The notes: generated from the letters alone by a model not told the origin. 64,000 nucleotides of DNA from ASV31 sp965229765 (GCA_965229765.1 CBDDJT010000004.1:868001-932000), one strand, 5' to 3'; positions 41,704 through 51,495 are shown, counted from the stretch's first letter. Numbers and translations are program-made.

Positions 41704-42393
41704 TTGAACGGGCGGGTTGCGAAGCTCAGCAAGTCATCGGAAGAGAACCGGGGGCGCGGCGTTGGCGGCACGCAGGTCACTCTGTCCGAGCGTGCCTACC
41801 GAAAGTTGTCTCGCATGATCCAGGAGCGTGCCCTGCCAAGCGGGCAACCGATTGTCGAGGTGCAGCTGGCCGAGAGCCTTGGCATTTCTCGCACGCCATT
41901 GCGGCAGGCACTGCAGCGACTGGAAAGCGAGGGGTTGCTGCGCAAGCTGGAAAGCAGATCCTACGTCGTCCGCCGCGTCGATCTGAAGGAATACCTGCAA
42001 AGCCTCAAGGTGCGCGAGATCCTGGAGGCGGAAGCGGCGGCGCTGGCTGTGGGGCGGATCGAGCCCGGGGCCATCGCCCATGCCCGGGCCACGTTGCGCG
42101 AGGTGCAGTCACGCACGCCCTACGACATGCTGGCGCACTGGAAGTCGGATGACGAGGTGCACGACCTCTTCATCCATGCATGTGGCAACATCGTGATTCG
42201 CGACATGCTGCTCTCGCTTCGCGTGACCACGAAACTATTCGAGATAGAGCGGCTCTCCGAAAGGCTGGAGCCTGACAGCCGTCAGCATGAAGCGATCCTC
42301 GACGCATTGGGCGCTCGGGATGCCGAGGCTGCCCGCGATGCCGTTGTCCAGCATATCCGCTCACTCTTCGAATTCGCGATTCGCGTCCTCTAG
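41704..42393 (+). CDS. GntR-family (FCD) transcriptional regulator
   Basis: A 229-residue regulator. The N-terminal winged helix is clear (LSERAYRKLSRMIQERALPSG, then ISRTPLRQALQRLESEGLL), followed by an all-helical FCD ligand domain. The start is a TTG at 41704, supported by a perfect AAGGAGGT 5 bases upstream; no ATG fits as well. It is divergent from the catabolic island and most likely controls it, with the pathway substrate or an intermediate as effector. Confidence 0.9.
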   Translation: MNGRVAKLSKSSEENRGRGVGGTQVTLSERAYRKLSRMIQERALPSGQPIVEVQLAESLGISRTPLRQALQRLESEGLLRKLESRSYVVRRVDLKEYLQSLKVREILEAEAAALAVGRIEPGAIAHARATLREVQSRTPYDMLAHWKSDDEVHDLFIHACGNIVIRDMLLSLRVTTKLFEIERLSERLEPDSRQHEAILDALGARDAEAARDAVVQHIRSLFEFAIRVL

Positions 42394-42465
42394 TCAGCCG
42401 GTCCTTCGCGCGGGATCCGACATGAGCGGCAAGTCGCTGCCCGAAGGGTATTCCGGTTTCCCCGG

Positions 42466-43134
42466 CTACTCCGGCATCCACGCGCCGCCGCCGTCGCTTC
42501 GAAGCCGCGGGCTGGCAATGGCGTGATGAACCGGCAAGTGGCTGACACCGGCCTGCCATGACGTGCCTTGCGTCATTGCAAACCCTGCCGCCACCGGAGA
42601 GCAACCGGCGAGCGACAGAAGCGCCCGTACCGCCACAAGTGTCCTGCCGGTGCTGACAACATCGTCGACAGCCACCACCTGTCGCCCTTCAAGCAGGGGC
42701 AGCATCCGCGGGTCGAGATAAAGCCGCTTGCCGGCGCCGGGGGAGGTGATGGACGAAACAGGCACGGAAAGACCCTCGTCGTACCAGAACTTGCGGGACG
42801 TCCCCAAGGCCACGAAACGGCCATGGCCCAGCCGCTTCGCCACCGCGGCGGCAAGGGCCAGTCCCAAAGTCGGAACGCCCACGATCACCTCGGCGCGCAC
42901 GTCCCTCAACCGGTCCGCCAGCACGTCCGCAAGGGCCTCTTGCACCTGGAAGCTGGCTTGCGTCAGGATCAGTGACGCCACCGCCCGGTCGCCGTCGCCC
43001 GGCAGCACGCGGATCGGCAGCCAAAGCCGCCGCCCGTCTGGCAGCGCCGCGGGGTAGCGATCGCGAAAGCGGTCACTGGGAAACGGACCCGTGTCGTCAA
43101 GGTCCTGCCAGAACTCGTGCGGCGGGATAGACAT
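42466..43134 (-). CDS. phosphoribosyltransferase family protein
   Basis: A 222-residue type I PRTase. The PRPP-binding loop is VVAVDDVVSTGRTL near residue 150, and IVGVPTLGLALAAAVAKRLG resembles adenine/xanthine PRTases. The second ATG (43134) is chosen because AAGGGG lies 7 bases before it; an upstream ATG at 43149 has no ribosome site. Likely salvages a purine base. It is the last gene after the nucleoside hydrolase on the same strand. Confidence 0.83.
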   Translation of the reverse strand: MSIPPHEFWQDLDDTGPFPSDRFRDRYPAALPDGRRLWLPIRVLPGDGDRAVASLILTQASFQVQEALADVLADRLRDVRAEVIVGVPTLGLALAAAVAKRLGHGRFVALGTSRKFWYDEGLSVPVSSITSPGAGKRLYLDPRMLPLLEGRQVVAVDDVVSTGRTLVAVRALLSLAGCSPVAAGFAMTQGTSWQAGVSHLPVHHAIASPRLRSDGGGAWMPE

Positions 43135-43205
43135 GTGCGCCCCTTGCAAGTGATGGCCCAGTCTTCCGCCCGCTGCCCATGATGTCCAGAGCCATGGCGG
43201 CCGGA

Positions 43206-44105
43206 CTAGCGGTCTGTCAATCGCCGCATCAGCAGGTCCAGCGCACCCGCACCGTCAACCCCCATGGCCACCCGGACTTGGTGCGGTCCGGGACCGAGCG
43301 CACCCGCGTCTGCTCCATCGGAGATATCGACGCCAAGCGTGCGGGTATCGCAACGAAACAGCTTTGGCGCATCGGCAAGAAGGACGACGCAAGGATCATG
43401 CAAGGGCCGACTGTCGCCGCCCTGTGTCGTCAGGAAATAGGCGTCGATCAAGGCACCTGCCGCCTGCGCGGCGGCCTGCGGGCTGGCACGCAAGACAGCC
43501 GTGTCAGAGGGGCGCGCACGGACCCTTCGCGTCACGTCAAGCGGAACCAGCGTCAGCGGCAGGTCGGCGGCCAGCACGCATGCCGCAGCCTCGGGATCGG
43601 CGGCAAAGTTGAACTCGGCCCTCGGGCTGACATTGCCACGTTCGTCAACTGCGCCCCCCATTGCGATGATACGCCGAAGGCGGCGCGCGGCTTCGGGCCG
43701 CTTTGCAAGCAGGCCGGCAAGGTTTGTCAGCGGACCCAGCGTGAAGAGATCCACCGTGCCATCGGGATGCGACAGGATGGTTTCGGCGGTCCAGTCCACT
43801 GCACCGTCCTGCGGTGTGACCGTTGCCTCTGGCAGTGTCACACCGCCGAGGCCATCGTCACCATGCACATCCGTCGCGGCAAAACCCTCGCGTTCCATCG
43901 GCCCGGCGGCGCCCCGGATCACCGGAAGGTTCGCCCCGGCCAGCGACAGGATGCGGCCGGCGTTCGCTGCCGTCTTCTCAAGCCCGATATTGCCGGCCAC
44001 CGTTGTCAGCCCCAGCACCCGGATAGATGGGGTAGCCAGCGCGCAAAGGATCGCCACGGCGTCGTCTATCCCTGGATCAGTGTCGATGATGACGGGGGTT
44101 GGCAT
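43206..44105 (-). CDS. inosine/uridine-preferring nucleoside hydrolase
   Basis: A 299-residue enzyme that splits ribonucleosides into base and ribose. The N-terminal IIDTDPGIDDAVAI holds the calcium-binding Asp cluster, and EFNFAADPEAAACV lies near residue 165. Length and motif order fit the family. It is divergent from the adenine-deaminase-like gene, with 61 bases between, and sits upstream of a PRTase, a sensible salvage pair. Confidence 0.92.
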   Translation of the reverse strand: MPTPVIIDTDPGIDDAVAILCALATPSIRVLGLTTVAGNIGLEKTAANAGRILSLAGANLPVIRGAAGPMEREGFAATDVHGDDGLGGVTLPEATVTPQDGAVDWTAETILSHPDGTVDLFTLGPLTNLAGLLAKRPEAARRLRRIIAMGGAVDERGNVSPRAEFNFAADPEAAACVLAADLPLTLVPLDVTRRVRARPSDTAVLRASPQAAAQAAGALIDAYFLTTQGGDSRPLHDPCVVLLADAPKLFRCDTRTLGVDISDGADAGALGPGPHQVRVAMGVDGAGALDLLMRRLTDR

Positions 44106-44166
44106 GGTGGCGGCTCCGGATTGGGGTTGTCGGTGCCGACTATCCGTCCGATCCTGAGGGGCCACA

Positions 44167-46050
44167 ATGGAAACCGTTCCAACCATGAGCCGCCCCTTGC
44201 CAGATGACCTGTTGATAGATCCGGGTGATGAAATCGAGATCCGGCGAGATCTGGTTCAGGTGGCGCTGGGCCGTCGTCCGGCCGATTGCATCTTGCGGGT
44301 AGGCCGCCTTTTCGATGCGGCGACGGCAACATGGCTGGACGATGCCGAAATCGTCATCCGTGGACGTCGCGTTGCCTTTACCGGTCCGGCCGGGTCATGG
44401 GGCGGCAAGGCTGAATATACTTTTGGCCGGCGCGCCCTGTCGGCGGTGCCGGGCTTTGGCGAGGTGCACAAGCATATCGAAAGCTCGCATCTGACCCCGG
44501 AGCATGAGGCCGCGCTTGTCCTGCCACGCGGCAATACATGGACGTGCGAGGCCAGTCACGAACTGTCCAACGTGAACGGGGCCGGTAACCTGGACTTCTG
44601 GCTGGCGGCCCGTCGCGCGGGATCGCCGCTGAAGATCTTTCCACTGCCGGGCTCTGCTACGCCGCCCACCGGCTTCGAGAAGTCCGGCGGGTTCTTCGCG
44701 CGGGATGAACAGGCCGGGTTCATGGCCAACCCGATGGTCGCCGGGCTGGATGAGGTGATGGACTGGCCCGCGGTCACCGATGCCGACAATCCGGCACATG
44801 AACGGCTTTGGGGTATGATAGAGGCGACATTCGCGGCGCGCGGTGTGGTCGAAGGGCATGCGGCAGGGCTGCGCGATGCGCACAGCATCAACGCCTTCGC
44901 CGCCGCCGGGCTGTCATCGGACCATGAGGCGTGGACGGCAGAGGAGGCGTGGGACAAGCTGCGGCGTGGCATTTTTCTGGAGATCCGCCCGCATTCGATG
45001 CACGACATCATAGCCGGGCTGCTGGAACGCGGGCTGCGCGACTGGGGACAGGTTGCGTTTGCCACCGACGATCGCGGCGCGTCGGATACGCTGCGACTGG
45101 GGGCCACTGATCACAACGTGCGGCTGGCGATTGAAAGCGGGCTAGCGCCGGAAATCGCGTTCCAATGCGTCACCCTGAATCCTGCCCGCCATATGCGCCT
45201 GACCCCTTGGGTGGGCAGCATCGCGCCGGGGCGATACGCCGACATCGTGCTGATGGATGATGTCGAAGGCGTTTCTATCGCCGAGGTCTGGGCCGACGGG
45301 CAGCAGGTGTCCAGACACGAAGTCTATTCCGGTCCTGCACCGCATATCGACTGGCCCGGCTGGGCGAGGGCAAGCGTGCGACTCCCGGCACCGCTGACAG
45401 AGACCGATTTCGCGATCCCTGCGGCGCCTGGGCGCGAGACGATGACCGCCGCCGTGCTGCGCCCTTTTCATTGGCAGGACGATTTCCTGACCGAGGATCT
45501 TCCGGTGCGCGACGGGATGGTGCAGCGCGACCCGGCCCGCGCCATCACCAAGATGGCGGTGATCGACCGCCACTCCGGAGAAGGCCGCCGTGCCGCGATG
45601 TTCTGGCGCGGCTGCGGCCCGGCCACGCCTGACACCGCTGTAGGCTGCACCGTAGGGCATGACAGCCACAACTTGTGGGTCACCGGATCGTCGGATGCGG
45701 CCATGGCCCTTGTGGCCAACGCCATCCGCGAACAACAGGGGGGATGGGCGCTGGCCAGCGGGGGCAGTGTGCTTGCAACCTGCCGCTATGAAATTGCCGG
45801 GCTGATGACGGCGCGCCCCGCACAGGACCTCGACGCCGAGTGGCAAGCCTTTCTTGCGCGGGCCGCCGCTCTCGATTGGCTGTATGAGCCGAGTTCCTCG
45901 CCGCGCTGGGGGCCGGGTTTTCCAGAACGGCTGCAATTCGCCACTTTGACCTGCGCGCCCTGGCGCTGGGTGCTGGTTGCCCCGAACGAGGCTGCGCCGA
46001 CCGGGTTGGTCAATGTCGCCACCGGGCAAAGTCACGCCGTGGTCTGGTAG
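44167..46050 (+). CDS. adenine deaminase-like metallohydrolase
   Basis: A 627-residue amidohydrolase of the Ade type. The metal site lies in VPGFGEVHKHIESSHLTPEH near residue 95, later motifs are EGHAAGLRDAHSINAFAAAG, SSDHEAWTAEEA, FATDDRGASD and the C-terminal VGHDSHNLWVTG. E. coli-type enzymes are a little shorter. Adenine deamination to hypoxanthine is the expected reaction, but this clade may prefer another purine. An in-frame ATG at 44185 is an alternative start. Only gene of the block on the plus strand. Confidence 0.85.
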   Translation: METVPTMSRPLPDDLLIDPGDEIEIRRDLVQVALGRRPADCILRVGRLFDAATATWLDDAEIVIRGRRVAFTGPAGSWGGKAEYTFGRRALSAVPGFGEVHKHIESSHLTPEHEAALVLPRGNTWTCEASHELSNVNGAGNLDFWLAARRAGSPLKIFPLPGSATPPTGFEKSGGFFARDEQAGFMANPMVAGLDEVMDWPAVTDADNPAHERLWGMIEATFAARGVVEGHAAGLRDAHSINAFAAAGLSSDHEAWTAEEAWDKLRRGIFLEIRPHSMHDIIAGLLERGLRDWGQVAFATDDRGASDTLRLGATDHNVRLAIESGLAPEIAFQCVTLNPARHMRLTPWVGSIAPGRYADIVLMDDVEGVSIAEVWADGQQVSRHEVYSGPAPHIDWPGWARASVRLPAPLTETDFAIPAAPGRETMTAAVLRPFHWQDDFLTEDLPVRDGMVQRDPARAITKMAVIDRHSGEGRRAAMFWRGCGPATPDTAVGCTVGHDSHNLWVTGSSDAAMALVANAIREQQGGWALASGGSVLATCRYEIAGLMTARPAQDLDAEWQAFLARAAALDWLYEPSSSPRWGPGFPERLQFATLTCAPWRWVLVAPNEAAPTGLVNVATGQSHAVVW

Positions 46051-46056
46051 CCGCGC

Positions 46057-47457
46057 CTAGCCCGTTGCGAACTTGTCCAGGATGCGCACCCAGGACCGGG
46101 TGCCGTGCACATAGCTTGAAAGGTCGTATTTTTCGTTCGGGCTGTGAACGCGGTTGTCGAAGCGTGCGAAGCCGACCAGCAGCGCATCCATGTCCAGGCG
46201 ATTGCGGAATTCTGCAAGGATCGGGATGGACCCGCCTGTTCCCGCGATCGCCGCCTTGCCCCATTCGTCGCGCAGCCCGGCCAACGCCTGTTGCAACATC
46301 GGGCTGTTGGTGGGCATCGCCACGGGCGCAGCGGCGCCCAAAGCGGTGAAGGTCACGTGGCAATCGGCTGGAATGCGGGCGCACACATGGTCGCGAAACG
46401 CCGCTCGGACGGCTTCGGGATCTTGCCCCGGCACCAGGCGAAAACTGATCTTGGCATGTGCCTCTGCCGGAATGACGGACTTGAAGCCCTCGCCCGAATA
46501 TCCGCCCCAAAGGCCGTGCACCTCGAATGTCGGGCGTGACCAGACCTGTTCCAGCACGCTGCGGTCCCGTTCCCCGGCGGGAATCGAAAGGCCGACACCG
46601 GCCAGGAACGCCTCGGCGTCAAAGGGCAGAGCCGTCCAGGTCGCTGCGACCTCTGCCGGCAATTCGTGAACAACGTCGTAGAACCCCGCGATGGCGACCG
46701 ATCCGTCCTCCGCACGCAGGCTGGCCAGCACATCGGCCATCAGTTGAAGCGCATTGCGCGCCGCGCCGCCGAATATACCCGCGTGCATGTCGCGGTCGGC
46801 GGTGGTGATGGTGAATTCCTCGCTGGCGAGCCCCCGCATCATCGTGGTGATGGCGGGGGTCTCTCGATCCCACATATCCGTGTCGCAGACCAGCACCGTG
46901 TCGGCGCGCAGCTCTTCCGCCGTTTCGGCCAGGAACGGGCCGAGCGAGGGGCTGGTGATCTCCTCTTCCCCTTCAAGCAGCACGCTTACACGGCATGGCA
47001 GCGCGCCGGTCGCGGCCTTCCAGGCGCGGCACGCTTCCACGAATGTCATAAGTGCGCCCTTGTCGTCGGATGCGCCGCGCCCTGTGATCCATGTCTCGCC
47101 ATCGGGCTGGGGCACCAGCGCGGGGGAAAATGGATCGGCCGACCAAAGTTCTAGCGGATCGGCGGGCTGCACGTCGTAATGGCCGTAAAACAGCACATGC
47201 GGTGCGCCTTCGGGGGCGGTGGTGTCATGCCCCACAACCATCGGGTGGCGCGCGGTTGGGCGGACAGAGGCGTCGAACCCCATAGACGCCAGATCCGCCG
47301 CCAGCCATTCCGCCGCGCGCTGCACATCCGCCGCGCGGTCCGGTTCCGCCGAGATGGACGGGATCGCGATCAGCTCCATCAGCCGGGCCAGACCGGCCTC
47401 TACCCCTGCGTCGGCGGCGGCGAGCGCGGCGTCAAGCGGCGTCGGGTCATGTGTCAT
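46057..47457 (-). CDS. M20-family dipeptidase
   Basis: A 466-residue di-zinc peptidase with an intact active site: YGHYDVQPADPLELW, TGRGASDDKGALMT and the catalytic pair in LLEGEEEITSP. The lid domain begins near residue 205. Members cleave dipeptides or N-acyl amino acids. Its ATG overlaps the stop of the upstream deaminase gene by 4 bases, so they are co-translated. Substrate unknown. Confidence 0.9.
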   Translation of the reverse strand: MTHDPTPLDAALAAADAGVEAGLARLMELIAIPSISAEPDRAADVQRAAEWLAADLASMGFDASVRPTARHPMVVGHDTTAPEGAPHVLFYGHYDVQPADPLELWSADPFSPALVPQPDGETWITGRGASDDKGALMTFVEACRAWKAATGALPCRVSVLLEGEEEITSPSLGPFLAETAEELRADTVLVCDTDMWDRETPAITTMMRGLASEEFTITTADRDMHAGIFGGAARNALQLMADVLASLRAEDGSVAIAGFYDVVHELPAEVAATWTALPFDAEAFLAGVGLSIPAGERDRSVLEQVWSRPTFEVHGLWGGYSGEGFKSVIPAEAHAKISFRLVPGQDPEAVRAAFRDHVCARIPADCHVTFTALGAAAPVAMPTNSPMLQQALAGLRDEWGKAAIAGTGGSIPILAEFRNRLDMDALLVGFARFDNRVHSPNEKYDLSSYVHGTRSWVRILDKFATG

Positions 47458-48809
47458 GTGTTGGCTTTCCCTGTCTCGGCGGCTTCGTCGCGGGCGCGGT
47501 CTATTTCAACCATCTCGGCCCGGAAACGCTCGGCGATCTGACCCGCGTCGCGCAGCACACGGGCGCGTTCCAGTGTCAGCACCGTCCGGTCGCGCATAAG
47601 CCATTGCCCGGCGACCATCACGTCGCGCACATCGTCCGGCATGGTGGCGAAGACCAGCGTGGCATAGACGTCATAGATCGGCTGCATGCGCGGCGCAGCG
47701 GTTGAAATGCGGATCAGGTCGGCGGCCTTGCCGACTTCCAGCGTGCCGATCTCTGCCTGCATTCCCAGAACCTTCGCACCCTCGCGCGTGGCCATGGCGA
47801 TGACGTCGGAGGCGGGCATTGGCTTGCGGCTGTGGCCCAGCAGCTTGGCGAACATCGACACGGGCGCGAATTGCGAAAACAGGTCCAGGGTGTTGCCGCT
47901 CATCGGGCCATCGGTGGCGATGCCCACGGGCACGCCCGCGGCGCGCAGCGCCTCAACCGGGGCAATGCCGCGCCCCGCCTTGGCGTTGGAGCGCGCGTTA
48001 TGCGCCACGCGCACCCCGGCCTCGGCCAGCCGGGCAATCTCGGCTTCTTCGAGGTACAGGCAATGCGCTGCGATCAGCCCGTCGCGCAGCAACCCGGCGC
48101 GGTCCACCACCTCGACGGGGCGGCAACTATGGGTGCGCGCGGCCCAGGCCATTTCGGTTTCCATTTCGGCCAAGTGGATCTGCACGGGCACATCCGGGCG
48201 GTCGGCCGCCCATTGTGCCACTCGCGCCAGCACCGGAATATCGGTGGAATAGGGCGCATGTGGCGCGATCGAGGCGCGCAGGCGCTCGTGCCCGGCGAAT
48301 TCGTCGGTCAGGGCCTCGACCAGGGCGAACCCCTCGTCCATGTCGCGGTGATCGGGAGGGGCGAAATCTGCCAGGGTCTGGCCTAGCACGCCACGCAGGC
48401 CCGCACGATCCAGCACGCGCCCCACTTCTGCCTCGAAGTAATACATGTCCGCCAGAGTCGTGACGCCTGCCGCGATGCTTTCCCAGGCCGCAAGCGCCGT
48501 ACCCACCCGAACCATTTCGGGCGTGACGAACTTGCGTTCCATCGGCAGGACATAGCGAAACAGCCGGTCGTCCACATCTTCTCCCAGGCCGCGAAACAGC
48601 GTCATGGGCATGTGGCAATGCGGGTTGACCATTCCCGGCATCACGATGTCGCCGCCTGCGTCGATCACATCTGCGGCCCCGGATACGGGTGGCGCGCCGG
48701 CGCCCACCCTCGAAATCCGGGCGTCCTCAATTACGACATGCCCGCGCTCTATCACCGGCATGTCGTCGGTGCAGGGCAGAAGCGTCGCGTTCTGAATGAC
48801 GGTGGTCAT
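47454..48809 (-). CDS. Atz/Trz amidohydrolase (MTA/SAH deaminase type)
   Basis: A 451-residue amidohydrolase. Metal and catalytic motifs are VMPGMVNPHCHMPMTLFRGL, IHLAEMETEMAWA, AAHCLYLEEAE and IATDGPMSGNTLDLF, the pattern of 5'-methylthioadenosine/S-adenosylhomocysteine deaminases and related aminohydrolases. It probably deaminates an amino-purine or related ring. The ATG at 48809 overlaps the ATPase gene stop by 4 bases, placing it in the transporter operon. Confidence 0.86.
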   Translation of the reverse strand: MTTVIQNATLLPCTDDMPVIERGHVVIEDARISRVGAGAPPVSGAADVIDAGGDIVMPGMVNPHCHMPMTLFRGLGEDVDDRLFRYVLPMERKFVTPEMVRVGTALAAWESIAAGVTTLADMYYFEAEVGRVLDRAGLRGVLGQTLADFAPPDHRDMDEGFALVEALTDEFAGHERLRASIAPHAPYSTDIPVLARVAQWAADRPDVPVQIHLAEMETEMAWAARTHSCRPVEVVDRAGLLRDGLIAAHCLYLEEAEIARLAEAGVRVAHNARSNAKAGRGIAPVEALRAAGVPVGIATDGPMSGNTLDLFSQFAPVSMFAKLLGHSRKPMPASDVIAMATREGAKVLGMQAEIGTLEVGKAADLIRISTAAPRMQPIYDVYATLVFATMPDDVRDVMVAGQWLMRDRTVLTLERARVLRDAGQIAERFRAEMVEIDRARDEAAETGKANT

Positions 48810-49873
48810 GCCGGCTCTGGCGGCAGAATGCAGCACTGTTCGGGCTCGGGCATCAGCCATGCGGTCCCGCCCGGTTCCAGTGGTTGCGACAGCGGCCCGG
48901 CGGCGGTGACGGGCCCCACTGGCGTTTCTGCCTGGTAGTGGTAGGTGCGGCCAAGATAGGTGCGTAGCCCCAGTGTGCAGGGCAAGCCTGTATCTTCCAT
49001 GACCACACGCAGCCCGTCTGGCCGCGTCGCCAGAACGAAGACATCTGGAATGTCGCCAAGCTGCTCTTGGTCCAGCCGCACCGTCGCACCGCCGGCGCCT
49101 TCGGCTGTCACAATCGCTTCGTTGCGGGCGGTGACGCGCAGGTCGATCAGGTTTTCGAACCCGACGAAACGCGCAACGAACGCGTTGGCGGGGCGCTGAT
49201 ACAGCACCTCGGGCGTATCCAGTTGCCGGATCCGCCCCGAATCCATGATCGCCACGCGATCGGAAATCGAAAAGGCCTCTTCCTGGTCATGGGTAACAAA
49301 GACGGATGTGGTGCCGTTGGCGCGCTGCAACTGCCGGATCTCTACCCGCATGTCGACGCGCAGTTTGGCGTCAAGGTTCGACAACGGCTCGTCAAACATG
49401 AGAAGCGGCGGCTCTATCACCAGTGCGCGTGCCAGCGCCACACGCTGGCGCTGTCCGCCGGAGAGGGCGCCCGGCAGCCGGTCAGCAAGTGCGTTCAGAC
49501 CCACGCGGTCCAGCATCCGGCGCGCGGTTGCCTCACGCTCGGACGTCCCGATGCCGCGCTGCTTTAGCCCGAAGGCGACATTGTCCAGTACGCTGAGATG
49601 CGGAAACAATGCGTAGTTCTGAAACACCAGCCCGATGTTGCGCTTGTGCGCGGGCAGGGCGGTCAGGTCGGTGTCGCCAAGGCGGATGGTCCCCTTGGTC
49701 GGTGCAAGGAAACCAGCGATCAGCCGCAGCGTGGTTGTCTTTCCGCAGCCCGATGCACCAAGAAGCGACACCAACTCGCCCGAGCCAACCTCCAGCGAGA
49801 GGTCATCCAGGACCTTCGTCGCGCCGTAATGCGCGGTCAGATTGGCAAGGCTCAGGGGGGCGGTCGCTGTCAT
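48806..49873 (-). CDS. PotA-type ABC transporter ATPase
   Basis: A 355-residue ATPase with a C-terminal TOBE domain, as in spermidine/putrescine and iron transporters. Walker A is LLGASGCGKTTTLR, the signature LSGGQRQRVALARAL, Walker B LLMFDEPLSNLD, and the switch His is in VFVTHDQEEA. I choose the ATG at 49873, 4 bases after the permease stop, over a TTG 15 bases upstream. Part of a four-gene importer. Confidence 0.92.
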   Translation of the reverse strand: MTATAPLSLANLTAHYGATKVLDDLSLEVGSGELVSLLGASGCGKTTTLRLIAGFLAPTKGTIRLGDTDLTALPAHKRNIGLVFQNYALFPHLSVLDNVAFGLKQRGIGTSEREATARRMLDRVGLNALADRLPGALSGGQRQRVALARALVIEPPLLMFDEPLSNLDAKLRVDMRVEIRQLQRANGTTSVFVTHDQEEAFSISDRVAIMDSGRIRQLDTPEVLYQRPANAFVARFVGFENLIDLRVTARNEAIVTAEGAGGATVRLDQEQLGDIPDVFVLATRPDGLRVVMEDTGLPCTLGLRTYLGRTYHYQAETPVGPVTAAGPLSQPLEPGGTAWLMPEPEQCCILPPEPA

Positions 49874-49877
49874 AGGT

Positions 49878-50666
49878 TCACTTTGCAAGGAAGGTCAGGC
49901 CAAGGGTGCGTTCCACAACCACCATCACCGCGACGGTCAAGAACATCAGCAGCACTGACACAGAGGCGACAACAGGGTCGAAGAACTGTTCCACATGGGC
50001 CAGTATCTGGATGGGCAGGGTGGAAATGCCGGGTCCGGTCAGGAACAGCGACACTGACACATCGTTGATCGAGGTGATGAAGGCCAGAATGAAAGCGGCG
50101 ATCACACCGGACCGGACATTGGGCAGCACGATGGTAAAGAACGTCTTGGCAGGCGGGCTGCCAAGAGAAACGGCCGCCTCTTCGATGGTGAAATCAAAGG
50201 ACGCCAGGCTGGCGGAAATCACGCGCACGCAATAGGGCAGCACGATCAGCGTATGGCCCAGCAACAGGGCGACAAGCACAGGCACCCCGGCCCCCACCTG
50301 AACCGAGCGCAGAAGTGAAAAGCCCAGCACGATTTCGGGCACCAGCACCGGGAGCACGAAGAGCGTCGACAGCCAGCCGGGCAGCACGATGCGATACCGG
50401 TTCAGCGCATACGCGGCGGGAATCCCGATTATCAGGGCCAGTGTGGTCGAAGCAAAGGCGATTTGCAGCGATGTCACGATGGTTCGGCGAAAGGCCGACA
50501 TCTCGAAAATCTTCTCGAACCAGCGCAGCGACAGTCCCTGCGGCGGAAAGGTCAGATAGGTCGTGTCCGACAGGGCAGAGCCGATCACGATGACCAACGG
50601 CCCCAGAAGGAACAGGTAGACAAGGATCGCGAAGACGATCAGCGGGGGACTGAGCCGGCGGTTCAT
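49878..50666 (-). CDS. PotC-type ABC transporter permease
   Basis: A 262-residue permease with six hydrophobic segments; the first starts near residue 8. The EAA-type loop SFDFTIEEAAVSLGSPPAKTF lies near residue 160. It pairs with the second permease just upstream (the two genes almost touch). Confidence 0.91.
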   Translation of the reverse strand: MNRRLSPPLIVFAILVYLFLLGPLVIVIGSALSDTTYLTFPPQGLSLRWFEKIFEMSAFRRTIVTSLQIAFASTTLALIIGIPAAYALNRYRIVLPGWLSTLFVLPVLVPEIVLGFSLLRSVQVGAGVPVLVALLLGHTLIVLPYCVRVISASLASFDFTIEEAAVSLGSPPAKTFFTIVLPNVRSGVIAAFILAFITSINDVSVSLFLTGPGISTLPIQILAHVEQFFDPVVASVSVLLMFLTVAVMVVVERTLGLTFLAK

Positions 50667-50667
50667 G

Positions 50668-51495
50668 TCATGTCGCCATCGGGTTCAGGCGCTTGGCGAT
50701 GCGCGTCATCGCCAGCACGATGGCCAGCGTGACCGCCACCATGATCGCTGCGACTGTGGCGGCCCCGTCCCAGTCGAATGCCACCATGGCGCGCTGGTGC
50801 AACAGCGTGCCCATGGTCATCTGCCTGTCCCCGCCCAGCAGTTGCGGTGTCGCGTAGGACGTGAACGATCCGGTGAACACCAGCACAGCCCCCACGATCA
50901 ACCCCGGAACGGCCAGCGGAAATATGATCTGGCGGAAGATCGCGCTTTGGGTCGCCCCAAGCGAGGCCGCGGCCTCGATCACGTCGTCGGGGATGTTTTC
51001 CAGCACGCCCACCAGCGTCAGCACCATAAGCGGAACGAAGAGGTAGATCATGGCGATGATGACCGAGCCCTGAGTGTAGAGCATCGGATAGGGCGCACCT
51101 TCCAGCCCCAGCCAGACAAAGAAATTGTTCGCGATTCCGTTGCGGCCCAGCACGATCAGCCAAGCAAAAGAACGTACGACCACCCCGGTCAGCAGGGGAA
51201 AGACGGCGAGGATGATAAGAACCGACCGCCAGCGCGGCGGCGCGCGGCTGACCACGTAGGCAGTGAAGAAACCGATGACCACCGATACCACCGTGGTCAC
51301 GATCGCGATTTCAAGCGTGCGCCACAGCACCCGCTGGCGGAAGCCGCTTTCGAAAAAGGCCTGGTACAGCGCCCAAGGTCCCTTCGTCGAACCGAAAGTA
51401 GCCGCGATTGTCGCCGTCACCGGCAGGACAAGGCACAACACGACAAGCAATGTCGCGGGGCTCGAAAGCGTCCATCCGGCAAACCGTTTGAGCAA
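50668..51495 (-). CDS. PotB-type ABC transporter permease
   Basis: A 275-residue permease with six hydrophobic segments and the loop DDVIEAAASLGATQSAIFRQI. The start is uncertain. A TTG at 51495 (LLKRFAGWTLSSP) with GGGGGA just upstream gives the normal size for this family. The longest frame starts at 51660, overlaps the binding-protein gene by 53 bases and adds a charged N-terminus unlike relatives. The pair of permeases, ATPase and binding protein form one operon. Confidence 0.85.
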   Translation of the reverse strand: MLKRFAGWTLSSPATLLVVLCLVLPVTATIAATFGSTKGPWALYQAFFESGFRQRVLWRTLEIAIVTTVVSVVIGFFTAYVVSRAPPRWRSVLIILAVFPLLTGVVVRSFAWLIVLGRNGIANNFFVWLGLEGAPYPMLYTQGSVIIAMIYLFVPLMVLTLVGVLENIPDDVIEAAASLGATQSAIFRQIIFPLAVPGLIVGAVLVFTGSFTSYATPQLLGGDRQMTMGTLLHQRAMVAFDWDGAATVAAIMVAVTLAIVLAMTRIAKRLNPMAT

